Shown here: one piece after another, positions 13,621-20,308 of the stretch
Layout of the letters: each line of letters begins with the position of its first letter
Position numbering within the stretch: the stretch's first letter is position 1
Source of the DNA: JACPNA01 sp964429715
Lineage (GTDB): Archaea; Nanobdellota; Nanobdellia; Woesearchaeales; GW2011-AR9
Assembly (NCBI GenBank): GCA_964429715.1
Contig: CAYSCV010000015.1
Location: 1-20,308 of the forward strand
Direction of reading: 5' to 3'
Length of the DNA: 20,308 bases
Notes under the pieces: model-generated
What the model saw: the letters and a program-made list of their open reading frames with translations, nothing else
Database searches by the model: none
Told to the model about the DNA's origin: nothing
Made by a program: the position numbers and the translations under genes

Positions 13621-14073
13621 TTATTCTTTTTTTGTGCTAGCGCGGTCTTCTTTGACGAGGGCAACAGCAATTTTATCTAATAAGGAGATTCCTTTTGGTG
13701 TTAAGATGCGGCCTTTATGGGCTTCTTTTTGGGTTTGTTTTGTTAATTGAGATTTGTCCAATTGCTGAAGAATTTTTCTTATTACAGAACCTGATGCTTT
13801 ATAGACATGTTCTGGTTTGTGGCCACGATTCTTTTTTCCACCGTATTTGGTGCGAAGTTTTTCAGTGCCGACGGGACCAAGTTTAGAAATTTGGCGTAAA
13901 ATGGATGCAGCGCGAACGTACCACCAGTCAGGGTTTTCTGGCAAGCGATCTTTGTGATGGCCGGTTTTGACGAATTTACTCCAAGCAGTTGGTTGGACGA
14001 GTTTCTGTTTCTTTAATTCGTCGGCGGCACATTTAATCAGTTTCTGTGGATTTGCTCGTAAAATTGTGGTCAT
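13621..14073 (-). CDS. rps19e: 30S ribosomal protein S19e
   Basis: A 150-residue small-subunit protein restricted to archaea and eukaryotes and needed for late small-subunit maturation. Recognisable parts are PTAWSKFVKTGHHKDRLPEN (~28-47), DWWYVRAASILRQI (~49-62), GPVGTEKLRTKYGG (~66-79) and NRGHKPEHVYKASGSVIRKI (~82-101). The length is normal, with a short acidic/Lys tail. First gene of the S19e-L39e-L31e unit. A TATA box (14095-14104 on the - strand) lies 22-31 nt upstream of ATG 14073, fitting a leaderless transcript. Confidence 0.95.
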   Translation of the reverse strand: MTTILRANPQKLIKCAADELKKQKLVQPTAWSKFVKTGHHKDRLPENPDWWYVRAASILRQISKLGPVGTEKLRTKYGGKKNRGHKPEHVYKASGSVIRKILQQLDKSQLTKQTQKEAHKGRILTPKGISLLDKIAVALVKEDRASTKKE

Positions 14074-14094
14074 AGGGTAGCTTTGAGGTGGGTT

Positions 14095-14104
14095 ATTTAT
14101 AAAG
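14095..14104 (-). promoter_or_regulatory. TATA box of the S19e-L39e-L31e operon
   Basis: On the - strand this reads CTTTATAAAT, 22-31 nt upstream of ATG 14073. Unlike the shared boxes at 6081 and 6851, the divergent gene at 14213 has its own separate box. Confidence 0.6.
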
Positions 14105-14160
14105 TTTTCTCTAAAGGATTGATTTTAGGATTTTTTGTCGAGTGCGGGTAAAGAGAAAGG

Positions 14161-14205
14161 TTTAAATAGGTTTATTGTTTTATGGGAGTATTATAATTAG
14201 AGGTG
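14161..14205 (+). promoter_or_regulatory. TATA box plus Shine-Dalgarno of the 14213 gene
   Basis: TTTAAATA at 14161-14168 lies about 45-52 nt upstream of ATG 14213, so a short leader of about 20 nt is expected. It contains GAGGTG at 14200-14205, a good match to the archaeal Shine-Dalgarno, 7 nt before the ATG. This is one of the few clearly leadered genes in the window and fixes the start. Confidence 0.6.
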
Positions 14206-14212
14206 GGTTACT

Positions 14213-15598
14213 ATGATGAAAAGAGGAAGATTAGGAATTTTGTTGTTATTAATGGTTACATCGTTATTTGCGATGCTGCCTTCGGCGAGTGCGGTGACGG
14301 CACAGCAGGTTATTCAGAGTATAATTACTTTAGATTTTTTAAATGCAGTAGGGATTTTGCCGGCGGGTGTAACGGTTAATCCAATTGAAGGGTTTACACG
14401 GTTTTTGTTGTTGATTCTATTGTTTGCGTTATTGTATAAAGGAACAGAATTATTGAAGTTAGGGAATAGTGTGTCAGTGGTGATTGCGTTGGTTGTGTCA
14501 TTGTTAACGGTTATTTTTATTCCGGGAACAATTTTACTTGCGGCTGCGGCATCTTATGGAACGTTGTTTTCGCTTACAATATTGTCTTTGCCTGTGTTGG
14601 CAGGGTTGGCTTTATATTTTGTGTTAAAAGATCATCCTTGGATTCGAGCGGTGGTTATGTTATTACTTCTCTTAACTGTTAATGAAGTACAGAAGTATGT
14701 AGGTAGTTGGAGTAGTTCTTCTGGGGCAGGATATGCGCCAGTGATTACAACTGTTGCGGAATGGTTTGGTATTATATGGTGGGTTGTGCTGGTGTTAGCT
14801 ATCTGGACGGTTTTAGTGGCATTGTTTGGGTCGTCACGAAATGTGTCGGCTTCGGATGGGGAAGCATTTAAAGATACACTGAAGTGGATTGGGAATAAGC
14901 TTGGAAGCAGTGAGCGACGGTTACGTACTCGAGAGATGAATGAGTATGTTGAGGAAGAGAAAGAGTTAGAAATGCTTGAAAAAGTGAAAGAAGCACGTGA
15001 TAGAGCACTGTCATTAGTGCAGGCAGCAATTGCGGCTAAGAAAATTGATACAGCAAGTGAAGTAACTGATATTGCTGATGCGGTGTATTTAGTGCGTGAT
15101 AATTTAAATAACGCAAAAAAGGAGTTTCGACCGTTAGGGCGAGCAACAGGAAGAACAGTGAGTACATCTAGTCGAGCATTTGATGCAGTTAAACGAGAAA
15201 AGAAGAAGTTGGCTGAAGGAACTATGTTACGTTCTGAGAAAGATATCAAGGAAATTGATGTATTAGAAAAACAAATTTTGAAGTTACATGAAGAGGCACG
15301 AAATTTAGTCGATGCGGAATTACGTAAATATGATGCCGCAATTAAGTCAGTTGAGAAAGTGAAACGCGATGCGAAACCTTTGCCATTTAATTTATTTGGT
15401 GGGAGGGCTTCGCCTTCTCCGAGTGCGCCTCGTGCGGGAGGAGTGCCTATTGGTGAGCAAGTGAATACAGCGTTGAAAAATATTGTGAAGAATCTTACCG
15501 CTGTTAATATCTCAGCAATCATTGATAAGCAGAAAGCAGCAGCTACGGCAATGAAAGGTATTGTTGCAGAAACGGACGATTTGTTGAAGTTTAAATAA
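14213..15598 (+). CDS. Five-TM membrane protein fused to cytoplasmic coiled coil
   Basis: A 461-residue protein of no recognised family. A cleavable signal peptide (LLLLMVTSLFAMLPSASA, to ~27) precedes five hydrophobic segments (~61-77, 86-111, 118-138, 143-158 and 184-205). A cytoplasmic part follows: long charged helices with coiled-coil character (~235-390), a GGRASPSPSAPRAGG linker (~396-410) and a final helical piece. Residues ~61-138 match the whole membrane core of the 15692 protein (shared FTR at 61-63, IFIP at 101-104, then LLA and SL). TM5 plus coil resembles the 16221 protein, so this gene looks like the fused form of those two. It has its own TATA box and Shine-Dalgarno. Confidence 0.8.
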   Translation: MMKRGRLGILLLLMVTSLFAMLPSASAVTAQQVIQSIITLDFLNAVGILPAGVTVNPIEGFTRFLLLILLFALLYKGTELLKLGNSVSVVIALVVSLLTVIFIPGTILLAAAASYGTLFSLTILSLPVLAGLALYFVLKDHPWIRAVVMLLLLLTVNEVQKYVGSWSSSSGAGYAPVITTVAEWFGIIWWVVLVLAIWTVLVALFGSSRNVSASDGEAFKDTLKWIGNKLGSSERRLRTREMNEYVEEEKELEMLEKVKEARDRALSLVQAAIAAKKIDTASEVTDIADAVYLVRDNLNNAKKEFRPLGRATGRTVSTSSRAFDAVKREKKKLAEGTMLRSEKDIKEIDVLEKQILKLHEEARNLVDAELRKYDAAIKSVEKVKRDAKPLPFNLFGGRASPSPSAPRAGGVPIGEQVNTALKNIVKNLTAVNISAIIDKQKAAATAMKGIVAETDDLLKFK

Positions 15599-15631
15599 TT
15601 TTTTTGTTTTCTTTTTTTCTATTTTTTTATT
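15599..15631 (+). terminator. T-rich terminator between the fused and split membrane genes
   Basis: Three or more T-runs of 5-8 follow the stop of the 14213 gene directly. Together with the TATA box at 15662-15669 they show that the next two genes form a separate transcription unit. Confidence 0.6.
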
Positions 15632-15661
15632 GTTTAATTGGAGTATTTGTAAAGCAAAAGA

Positions 15662-15669
15662 TTTATAAG
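15662..15669 (+). promoter_or_regulatory. TATA box of the 15692-16221 operon
   Basis: TTTATAAG lies 23-30 nt upstream of ATG 15692, with no Shine-Dalgarno; a leaderless transcript is expected. Confidence 0.55.
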
Positions 15670-15691
15670 TCTTTAAATTATTCTTTTTGTT

Positions 15692-16219
15692 ATGGATAAA
15701 AAGTGGGTTGTGATGCTGCAGGGGTTGATTGCTATGCCGTTTGTTGTGGCAGAAGATTCAATGCTGCAGAATATATGGTTCAAGTTTCTTTCAGTTGGTA
15801 ATTTGTCGTTTCTTGGTTTATCTGATGGATCTATTGTTGTGGCGTTTACGCGCTTACTTATTTGGATTTTTGTGTTTACGGTGTTCTTTGCGGTGATTAC
15901 ACAGTTTGGCGGCAGGACAGGGACGGCAATTGGGTTTTTGAACCGAGGGCAAGCGATGGTTGTAGCGTTTGTGATGGCGACGATTACGGCGATTTTTATT
16001 CCGGCCCAGGTATTATTAGCGACGGGGGCAGGATGGGCGACAATTGTATCGTTGGTTTTAATCGGGGGGCCAATTGTGGGAATTGGATTTTTGATTTTCA
16101 GATTACCAGGGTTGATTGCAACGCCAGGGCGGGGTGTTATTTTTTTACAATTTTTATTGAGCATATTATTACTTTGGATATTAATGGTGATGAAATATCA
16201 TGTTGCGAGGATGATTTAA
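15692..16219 (+). CDS. Four-TM membrane protein, paralogous to the 14213 protein
   Basis: A 175-residue membrane protein of no named family. A short hydrophobic start ending VVAED (~20) may be a signal peptide, followed by four hydrophobic segments (~52-70, 88-111, 117-136 and 148-166) and a short tail. It aligns by eye with residues ~52-160 of the 14213 protein: FTRLLIWIF with FTRFLLLIL, and TAIFIPAQVLLATGAG with TVIFIPGTILLAAAAS, then SLVLIGGPIVG with SLTILSLPVLA. It ends just before where the coil would begin; the following gene supplies that coil. The stop lies 1 nt from the 16221 start, so the two products probably act together in the membrane. Confidence 0.8.
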   Translation: MDKKWVVMLQGLIAMPFVVAEDSMLQNIWFKFLSVGNLSFLGLSDGSIVVAFTRLLIWIFVFTVFFAVITQFGGRTGTAIGFLNRGQAMVVAFVMATITAIFIPAQVLLATGAGWATIVSLVLIGGPIVGIGFLIFRLPGLIATPGRGVIFLQFLLSILLLWILMVMKYHVARMI

Positions 16220-16220
16220 T

Positions 16221-16931
16221 ATGGCAACAATTAGTCCGGAAGTTGCGGTAACAGTACTTGATTTTATTAGTTATGGGATGTTTGCTGCGGGAGGCATGGC
16301 TGTTTATTTTGGATTCCGGTTTTTATTTTATGAGAGTGAGGAGGATAGGTCTGTGCGGGATACAGGAGAAAATGAGGCTGTTGTTTGGGCGAAAAATAAA
16401 TGGAAAGAAAGTAAGCGGAAGAGTTTATTAGAACCCGCAAAAGGTTTTTTAATTCGGGCGATGCAGCATTGCGATCAAGGAAGAGAGCAGTTTGAGGTGC
16501 AGTCGGCAACAGCATTACGACGGGGGAAAGATCATGCGCAGCAAGTTCATCATAATTTAAATTCGGCACGCCGAGTGATGAGGACAGCATGGCATAATGC
16601 ACGAGGAGAGCAGCGAGAGGATTTGCATCATTTAACGGCAAGAGTAGAAGAACTGCGAAATCGAATTTATACAGAGGTTATTGGACGTATTCCTCGAGAG
16701 CATACGGATGCGCGGTGGCATACTACGGTTTCACAAATTCAAAGTCAGTTAGAAAAGATTGAGCCGGAAATTGCGGCGGTTATTCAATCGATTGATACTT
16801 GTATTGATGAGGATAAAAGGATACTTCCATCTACAGAAGATAGTGATGATTCATCTAGTGGCGGGTCTGGAGCTGGTGGAACAGGGGGTCGACGATCAAG
16901 AAGACCAGGTCCGAGTCCGGGAAGTCCTTAA
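16221..16931 (+). CDS. Single-TM coiled-coil protein with disordered tail
   Basis: A 236-residue protein of no recognised family. One membrane segment (~14-36, ISYGMFAAGGMAVYFGFRFLF) is followed by a charged cytoplasmic helix-rich region (~45-195) with His/Arg/Gln-rich heptads, for example LHHLTARVEELRNRIY. It ends in a low-complexity tail of Asp/Ser, then Gly/Ser and Arg/Pro (~207-236). The order of TM, a spacer with ENEAVVWAKNKW, and coil mirrors TM5 plus coil of the 14213 protein (GEAFKDTLKWIGNKL in the same place). The tail resembles the Pro/Ser/Gly linker of that protein. It starts 1 nt after the 15692 stop; the two are translationally linked. Confidence 0.75.
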   Translation: MATISPEVAVTVLDFISYGMFAAGGMAVYFGFRFLFYESEEDRSVRDTGENEAVVWAKNKWKESKRKSLLEPAKGFLIRAMQHCDQGREQFEVQSATALRRGKDHAQQVHHNLNSARRVMRTAWHNARGEQREDLHHLTARVEELRNRIYTEVIGRIPREHTDARWHTTVSQIQSQLEKIEPEIAAVIQSIDTCIDEDKRILPSTEDSDDSSSGGSGAGGTGGRRSRRPGPSPGSP

Positions 16932-16964
16932 TTTTTGGTTTTATTTTACTTTTAGAATTATCTT

Positions 16965-17708
16965 TTAATACGGCGTCTTATCTTCTTTATTCCAGACTTT
17001 AAAATATTCACAGATGGGTTGTTTTGGGCAAACGTTACAGTGAGGGCGCTTGTGGCCGATATTTGTAGTATGCCAGCGATAGGTGTATAAATATTCTGGA
17101 ATGAGTTGGCAGGGGTATTTTTGGGCGAGGCGCATGAAGAAGTCACCATCACTACAAGTGATCAGATTTTCGTTGAATTTTCCTACTTCTATTGCAATTG
17201 ATTTTTTGTAGAGGCCAAAATGCTGCCAGCCGAGTTTAGGTAGATTTTTGATGCTGTATGAGGGGGGGATAAATTTTGCAATTATTTTGCCCGTTTCGTT
17301 GATGGTGTAATAGCCGGAGTAGACAAGTGCGAGGTTTTGGTTTGATTGGATTGTGTTTACGGCTATTTCTATTGCGTTTGGATGAAGGATGTCGTCGGCA
17401 TCAAGATGGCCGATATATTCTCCTTGTGCGAGATCTACTGCTTGGTTGCGTGTTTTTGCGATGCCGCGTTTGAAGAAATGGTGTTTGAACGTGATATTTT
17501 TGTGCTGTTTTGCGTATTGTTTGATGATTGATGTTGTGCTATCAGAACTTGCGTCGTTGATAATAATCAATTCTTTATTTGGATATGTTTGATTGAGAAA
17601 ACTTTCAATTGCTTGATGGATATATTTTTCTGCATCATGGGCAGGCATAATAATAGATATGAGGGGTCGTTCTTGGATAGGTTGTTCTTGGCTATTTGGT
17701 TTATTCAC
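16965..17708 (-). CDS. GT2 family glycosyltransferase with Cys-rich end
   Basis: A 247-residue GT-A-fold transferase that moves a sugar from a nucleotide sugar to a glycan. Visible are ISIIMPAHDAEKYI (~17-30), LIIINDASSDST (~47-58), RGIAKTRNQA (~81-90), the metal/nucleotide motif HLDADD (Asp103, Asp105, Asp106) and an acceptor-side SDGD (186-189). The C-terminal half resembles the second domain of the large neighbour. It ends with HxCNVCPKQPIC (His223, Cys224, Cys227 and Cys233), a possible metal site not usual in the family. The start is GTG 17708, overlapping the 160-aa gene by 8 nt, so it is the third cistron of the glycan operon. Confidence 0.9.
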   Translation of the reverse strand: MNKPNSQEQPIQERPLISIIMPAHDAEKYIHQAIESFLNQTYPNKELIIINDASSDSTTSIIKQYAKQHKNITFKHHFFKRGIAKTRNQAVDLAQGEYIGHLDADDILHPNAIEIAVNTIQSNQNLALVYSGYYTINETGKIIAKFIPPSYSIKNLPKLGWQHFGLYKKSIAIEVGKFNENLITCSDGDFFMRLAQKYPCQLIPEYLYTYRWHTTNIGHKRPHCNVCPKQPICEYFKVWNKEDKTPY

Positions 17709-18183
17709 TCTTAATGAGATCTTTTAATTCCATATAAACTTTATGGAGTGACTCAGGGTGTGATGCTAGATAATCAGGGGTGATAGCAACATATCCACCC
17801 CAGGCCGTATATTTTGTTAGTCTTTGGTTTTGAGGTATTGTTTCTTTTTGGCAGATTATTCCATATATTTCATCTCCTTTGAGGAAACTTACATCAACAT
17901 ATTTCATGTTTTCGATACGAGGGGTATATCCTTCTTCTGTTAGTACTCTTTCATCTAATTTAATTCCATAAAATTCCCCCATGCCGGGATTTATGATGTT
18001 TGCTCGTGATACTCCGTAAGTGGATGTTCCAATTGCGGGAAGAGTGGGATCAATAAAACGATGATCAGCATATTCTGGCAGGAGGATGAAATAGAATGCT
18101 GCAGGATGCCCTTGCGATTCAATTTTTTCTTTAATTTTTTCCCAATTGTTCTTGGAGTATTCTAGTATTGCCTGTAGTTCCAT
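17701..18183 (-). CDS. Unknown 160-aa protein between glycosyltransferases
   Basis: No family recognised. A soluble globular protein with no signal or TM. It starts with an amphipathic helix (ELQAILEYSKNNWEKIKEKI), then a likely alpha/beta domain with PAAFYFILLPEYADHRFIDP (~27-46), GTSTYGVSRANIINPGMGEF (~52-71), YVDVSFLKGDEIYGIICQKE (~95-114) and a helical end. It has aromatic-rich patches (YTAWGGYVAI). It starts 4 nt after the stop of the large glycosyltransferase and overlaps the next glycosyltransferase start by 8 nt, so it belongs to that operon and probably acts in the same glycan pathway. Confidence 0.8.
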   Translation of the reverse strand: MELQAILEYSKNNWEKIKEKIESQGHPAAFYFILLPEYADHRFIDPTLPAIGTSTYGVSRANIINPGMGEFYGIKLDERVLTEEGYTPRIENMKYVDVSFLKGDEIYGIICQKETIPQNQRLTKYTAWGGYVAITPDYLASHPESLHKVYMELKDLIKSE

Positions 18184-18187
18184 TTGG

Positions 18188-20308
18188 TTATGCTCTCTTT
18201 ACTTGTTGTAATCTTAATTCTTGTTCTAATCGTGTTTCTAATGCTAAAGTCGATGGGCTTTTATTTTGGATTTGTTTAAGCGTTTGTAATGCTTGCTGTT
18301 TTTTCCCTTGTGCTTCTAGGAATGTAGCTTGATAATACAACCCTGTGCCGTTTTGTGGTTCGAGAGTTAAAAGTTGTTGAAGTCCTTGTTGAGCTGTTGT
18401 TGGTTGTACCCAGCGAAAAAATGATACGACGTTTTGGAGTTCTTTGATTATTGTTGAGTATAATTTAGTTGAGGTGTCTTGTTGTTCTTCTGTATCCCAG
18501 ATTTGGTGTAATGCGTTGTACCTATCTAAAGGGTGGTTTATATCAAAGCGTTTTGTTCTGCGTTTAGTTTTACTCTCTTCAACAAGGTATATTTCTTTAC
18601 GTGGTTGAGGACTATTTCTTATTTCTGTTGAGCGTTTGACGACTCGGTCGTTTGCAAGTTGTAATCTTCCTTTGCGAGAAGTGTTTGCACCGTGATTGAT
18701 GTTGTAGATATATAATGGTTGTTTGATATGGATAGGGATACCTACTTCGATGAGTTTGGAGTAGAGTTCGTAATCAACGGCGTTTTGCAGGTTTGGGTTA
18801 ACACCTTCGGTTCTGAAGAAAGCGTCTCGACGAAACATGCGTGGCGAGTGAATACGCATACTTGCATGTAAGATATCCACCAAATCTGTTGGTTTTACTG
18901 TTGGATTTTGGGCATACCATTGTGGTGTAAATTCTTGACAGCTCCAATGGGGTTTTTGTGTTCCTGTTGCGATATCATTATCAATGCAGTCACCAAAGAC
19001 TATACTGGCGTTTGGATAATTTTGCATACCTCTCTGGAGAGTACTGATTGCAGCGGGAAGGAGTTCGTCATCTGGATCTAGTTGGATAATGTATTTTCCA
19101 TTACAGGCTTGGATTGTACGATTGGTGTTACTGGCCATGCCATGATTTCTACGGTCGTCCACTATTTTAATATTTAATTTACTGTTGTATTGCTGCTGTA
19201 ATTGGTATAATAATTGGCGAGTGCCATCGGTACTGCCGTCTTCGCCAATGACTACTTCAATCTTCTTGGTATCAAATGTTTGGTTGACAATACTTTCTAG
19301 GGCATTTTCTATGAACTCTATTTGATTATAGCAGGGAATGTATACTGATACTTCTGGTTGGGGGGGAGTTTTACTTTTGCGGAATTTGTCTACTTTTTCC
19401 CAGAATAACGCGTTGTATTCTTCTTTCTTTTTTTCAGTTACTTTTTTACCGTGTTCAAGATGATAGGCGGTTGCGGCTACAGGGATGAAAAAGAGTTGTT
19501 CTTTTTTTCGTTCGTTGAAATGGACATACAAGCGCAAGCCAAATTCGGAATCTTCGGCGCCGTATTTAGTGAAGTCTTCATCAAACAATCCTATTTCAAA
19601 GGCGTCTGCTCGAGAAAAACTGCAATTACCTCCAGAAATAGTTGTACCTACGACTTCGGGCTCGGTGTAATGTCTCGAAGGATATATTTTTTTCATGTTA
19701 TCTGTTTCTCTATAACGAGGGTGGCGCCAGTCTTCGGTTTTGTCAAAGCGACGGGATTTTGAGCGTTTTACTGTGGAGAGTTGTTTTTGTGTTATTTTTT
19801 GGTTGAAGTCGGGGTTTTGGTCGAGTTCGACAAAGGCACGGTCTTGGGTGGTCATAATTTTTGTGCCGTATTGTTGTGCGGTGTAATGCCATTTCATGAC
19901 GTTTTCTACATAGGTGTGTTCGGGAATCATATCAGCGTCTAATGAGATGATCGTGTGGTGGGCGGCTACTTTGAGGGCTTCGTTTCTTATTTTTGCTAAT
20001 TGGAAGCCGTTATCTGGCTGCCAGACGTATTTTACATCAAAAGGGAATTTCGTTTTTGCAACGTAATCCATGCAGGAGCCTGAGCCACGGCGTGAGCCGT
20101 CATCGGCGATGATTACTTCAATTGAAGAAGGGTTGTATGTTTGCTGCTGTAGTGCGAGTAGCTGGGATTTTAGCTGTTCTTCTTGATTGTAGCAGGTGAC
20201 AATGATGCTTACTTTGGATTGCTTTTGCCAGCGGTTATTTGAGAAAGTGCCGTCTACTTCGTACTTTGCGATGAGCTGTTCTAAGGGGGTGTAGTCGTTT
20301 TTGGTGTA
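18188..20308 (-). CDS. Two-domain glycosyltransferase, class II GAG-synthase-like (5' partial)
   Basis: The reverse frame stays open from the stop at 18188 to the window edge, giving at least 706 residues; the Met at 20071 is internal because GT2 motifs continue before it. Module 1 (~32-290) has KVSIIVTCYNQ, EVIIADDGS, DNGFQ, LDADM (Asp124, Asp126), GGNCSF and GAEDSEFG (a Glyco_transf_7C-type end), and AYHLEHG. Module 2 (~320-560) has VSVYIPCYNQ, EDGSTDGT, LDPDDE (Asp410-Asp413), NAVDYELYSKLIEVG and HGANTS. This tandem arrangement and these motifs match bifunctional hyaluronan/chondroitin synthases of Pasteurella and E. coli K4 (PmHAS/KfoC). A TPR-like helical end (~640-700, LEAQGKKQQALQTLKQIQ) may bind a partner. 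First visible cistron of the glycan operon. Confidence 0.9.
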   Translation of the reverse strand, partial: YTKNDYTPLEQLIAKYEVDGTFSNNRWQKQSKVSIIVTCYNQEEQLKSQLLALQQQTYNPSSIEVIIADDGSRRGSGSCMDYVAKTKFPFDVKYVWQPDNGFQLAKIRNEALKVAAHHTIISLDADMIPEHTYVENVMKWHYTAQQYGTKIMTTQDRAFVELDQNPDFNQKITQKQLSTVKRSKSRRFDKTEDWRHPRYRETDNMKKIYPSRHYTEPEVVGTTISGGNCSFSRADAFEIGLFDEDFTKYGAEDSEFGLRLYVHFNERKKEQLFFIPVAATAYHLEHGKKVTEKKKEEYNALFWEKVDKFRKSKTPPQPEVSVYIPCYNQIEFIENALESIVNQTFDTKKIEVVIGEDGSTDGTRQLLYQLQQQYNSKLNIKIVDDRRNHGMASNTNRTIQACNGKYIIQLDPDDELLPAAISTLQRGMQNYPNASIVFGDCIDNDIATGTQKPHWSCQEFTPQWYAQNPTVKPTDLVDILHASMRIHSPRMFRRDAFFRTEGVNPNLQNAVDYELYSKLIEVGIPIHIKQPLYIYNINHGANTSRKGRLQLANDRVVKRSTEIRNSPQPRKEIYLVEESKTKRRTKRFDINHPLDRYNALHQIWDTEEQQDTSTKLYSTIIKELQNVVSFFRWVQPTTAQQGLQQLLTLEPQNGTGLYYQATFLEAQGKKQQALQTLKQIQNKSPSTLALETRLEQELRLQQVKRA

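Noticed and set aside
14632..15522. 296-codon open frame on the - strand inside the 14213 gene
   Set aside because: It is antisense to the membrane/coil gene, has a Ser/Phe/Ala-rich sequence typical of shadow frames, and lacks a promoter or any recognisable motif.
14213..16931. VirB2/TrbC-type pilin or conjugation proteins
   Set aside because: Signal peptide and hydrophobic segments are superficially similar, but the TM count, long coiled coils and lack of VirB4/VirD4-like ATPases in the window do not support it.
20069..20071. Start of the large glycosyltransferase at ATG 20071
   Set aside because: The frame is open to the window edge and encodes the first half of a GT2 domain (KVSIIVTCYNQ, ADDGS) upstream, so this Met is internal.

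Overview
The window reads as a chromosome segment of a small-genome archaeon. The reasons are archaeal/eukaryotic-type ribosomal proteins S3Ae, L31e, L39e and S19e, a Cbf5-type pseudouridine synthase, and TATA boxes about 23-34 nt upstream of many start codons with little or no Shine-Dalgarno sequence (leaderless transcripts). The AT-rich sequence, archaeal lipoproteins, poorly recognisable membrane/coiled-coil proteins and several bacterial-type enzymes suggest a DPANN lineage such as the Woesearchaeota/Pacearchaeota group; this placement is an inference.

Layout. 1-276: the likely tail of an off-window gene, then two palindromic elements. 277-3829 (+): a surface block with a polytopic membrane protein carrying a large ectodomain, a lipoprotein overlapping it by 4 nt, and a second lipoprotein on its own promoter. 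3882-6058: a bacterial-type sn-glycerol-3-phosphate dehydrogenase (+) and a convergent bacterial-type tRNA-guanine transglycosylase (-). 6112-8366: a helical unknown (+), a CxxS glutaredoxin-like protein (-), a six-cysteine anchored protein (+) and a membrane-anchored GH3 glycosidase (+). 8388-9143 (-): class II glutamine amidotransferase. 9322-11807 (+): S3Ae, a metallophosphoesterase and a helical unknown. 11864-14073 (-): Cbf5 and the S19e-L39e-L31e cluster. 14213-16931 (+): three membrane/coiled-coil genes that look like one architecture present twice, once fused and once split. 16965-20308 (-): a glycan operon of a GT2 enzyme, an unknown 160-aa protein and a large protein with two GT-A modules resembling class II glycosaminoglycan synthases, cut by the window edge.

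How the parts fit: informational genes (ribosome, rRNA/tRNA modification) alternate with cell-envelope genes (lipoproteins, anchored glycosidase, polysaccharide synthesis, the 14213-16931 membrane set). The + strand is G/T-rich throughout, so +-strand proteins are rich in Val/Gly/Glu/Lys and --strand proteins in Thr/His/Gln/Asn/Pro. Two divergent gene pairs each share a single TATA box with exactly 54 bp between start codons. No tRNA, rRNA, CRISPR array or transposase gene was seen, and no intergenic gap exceeds 300 bp.
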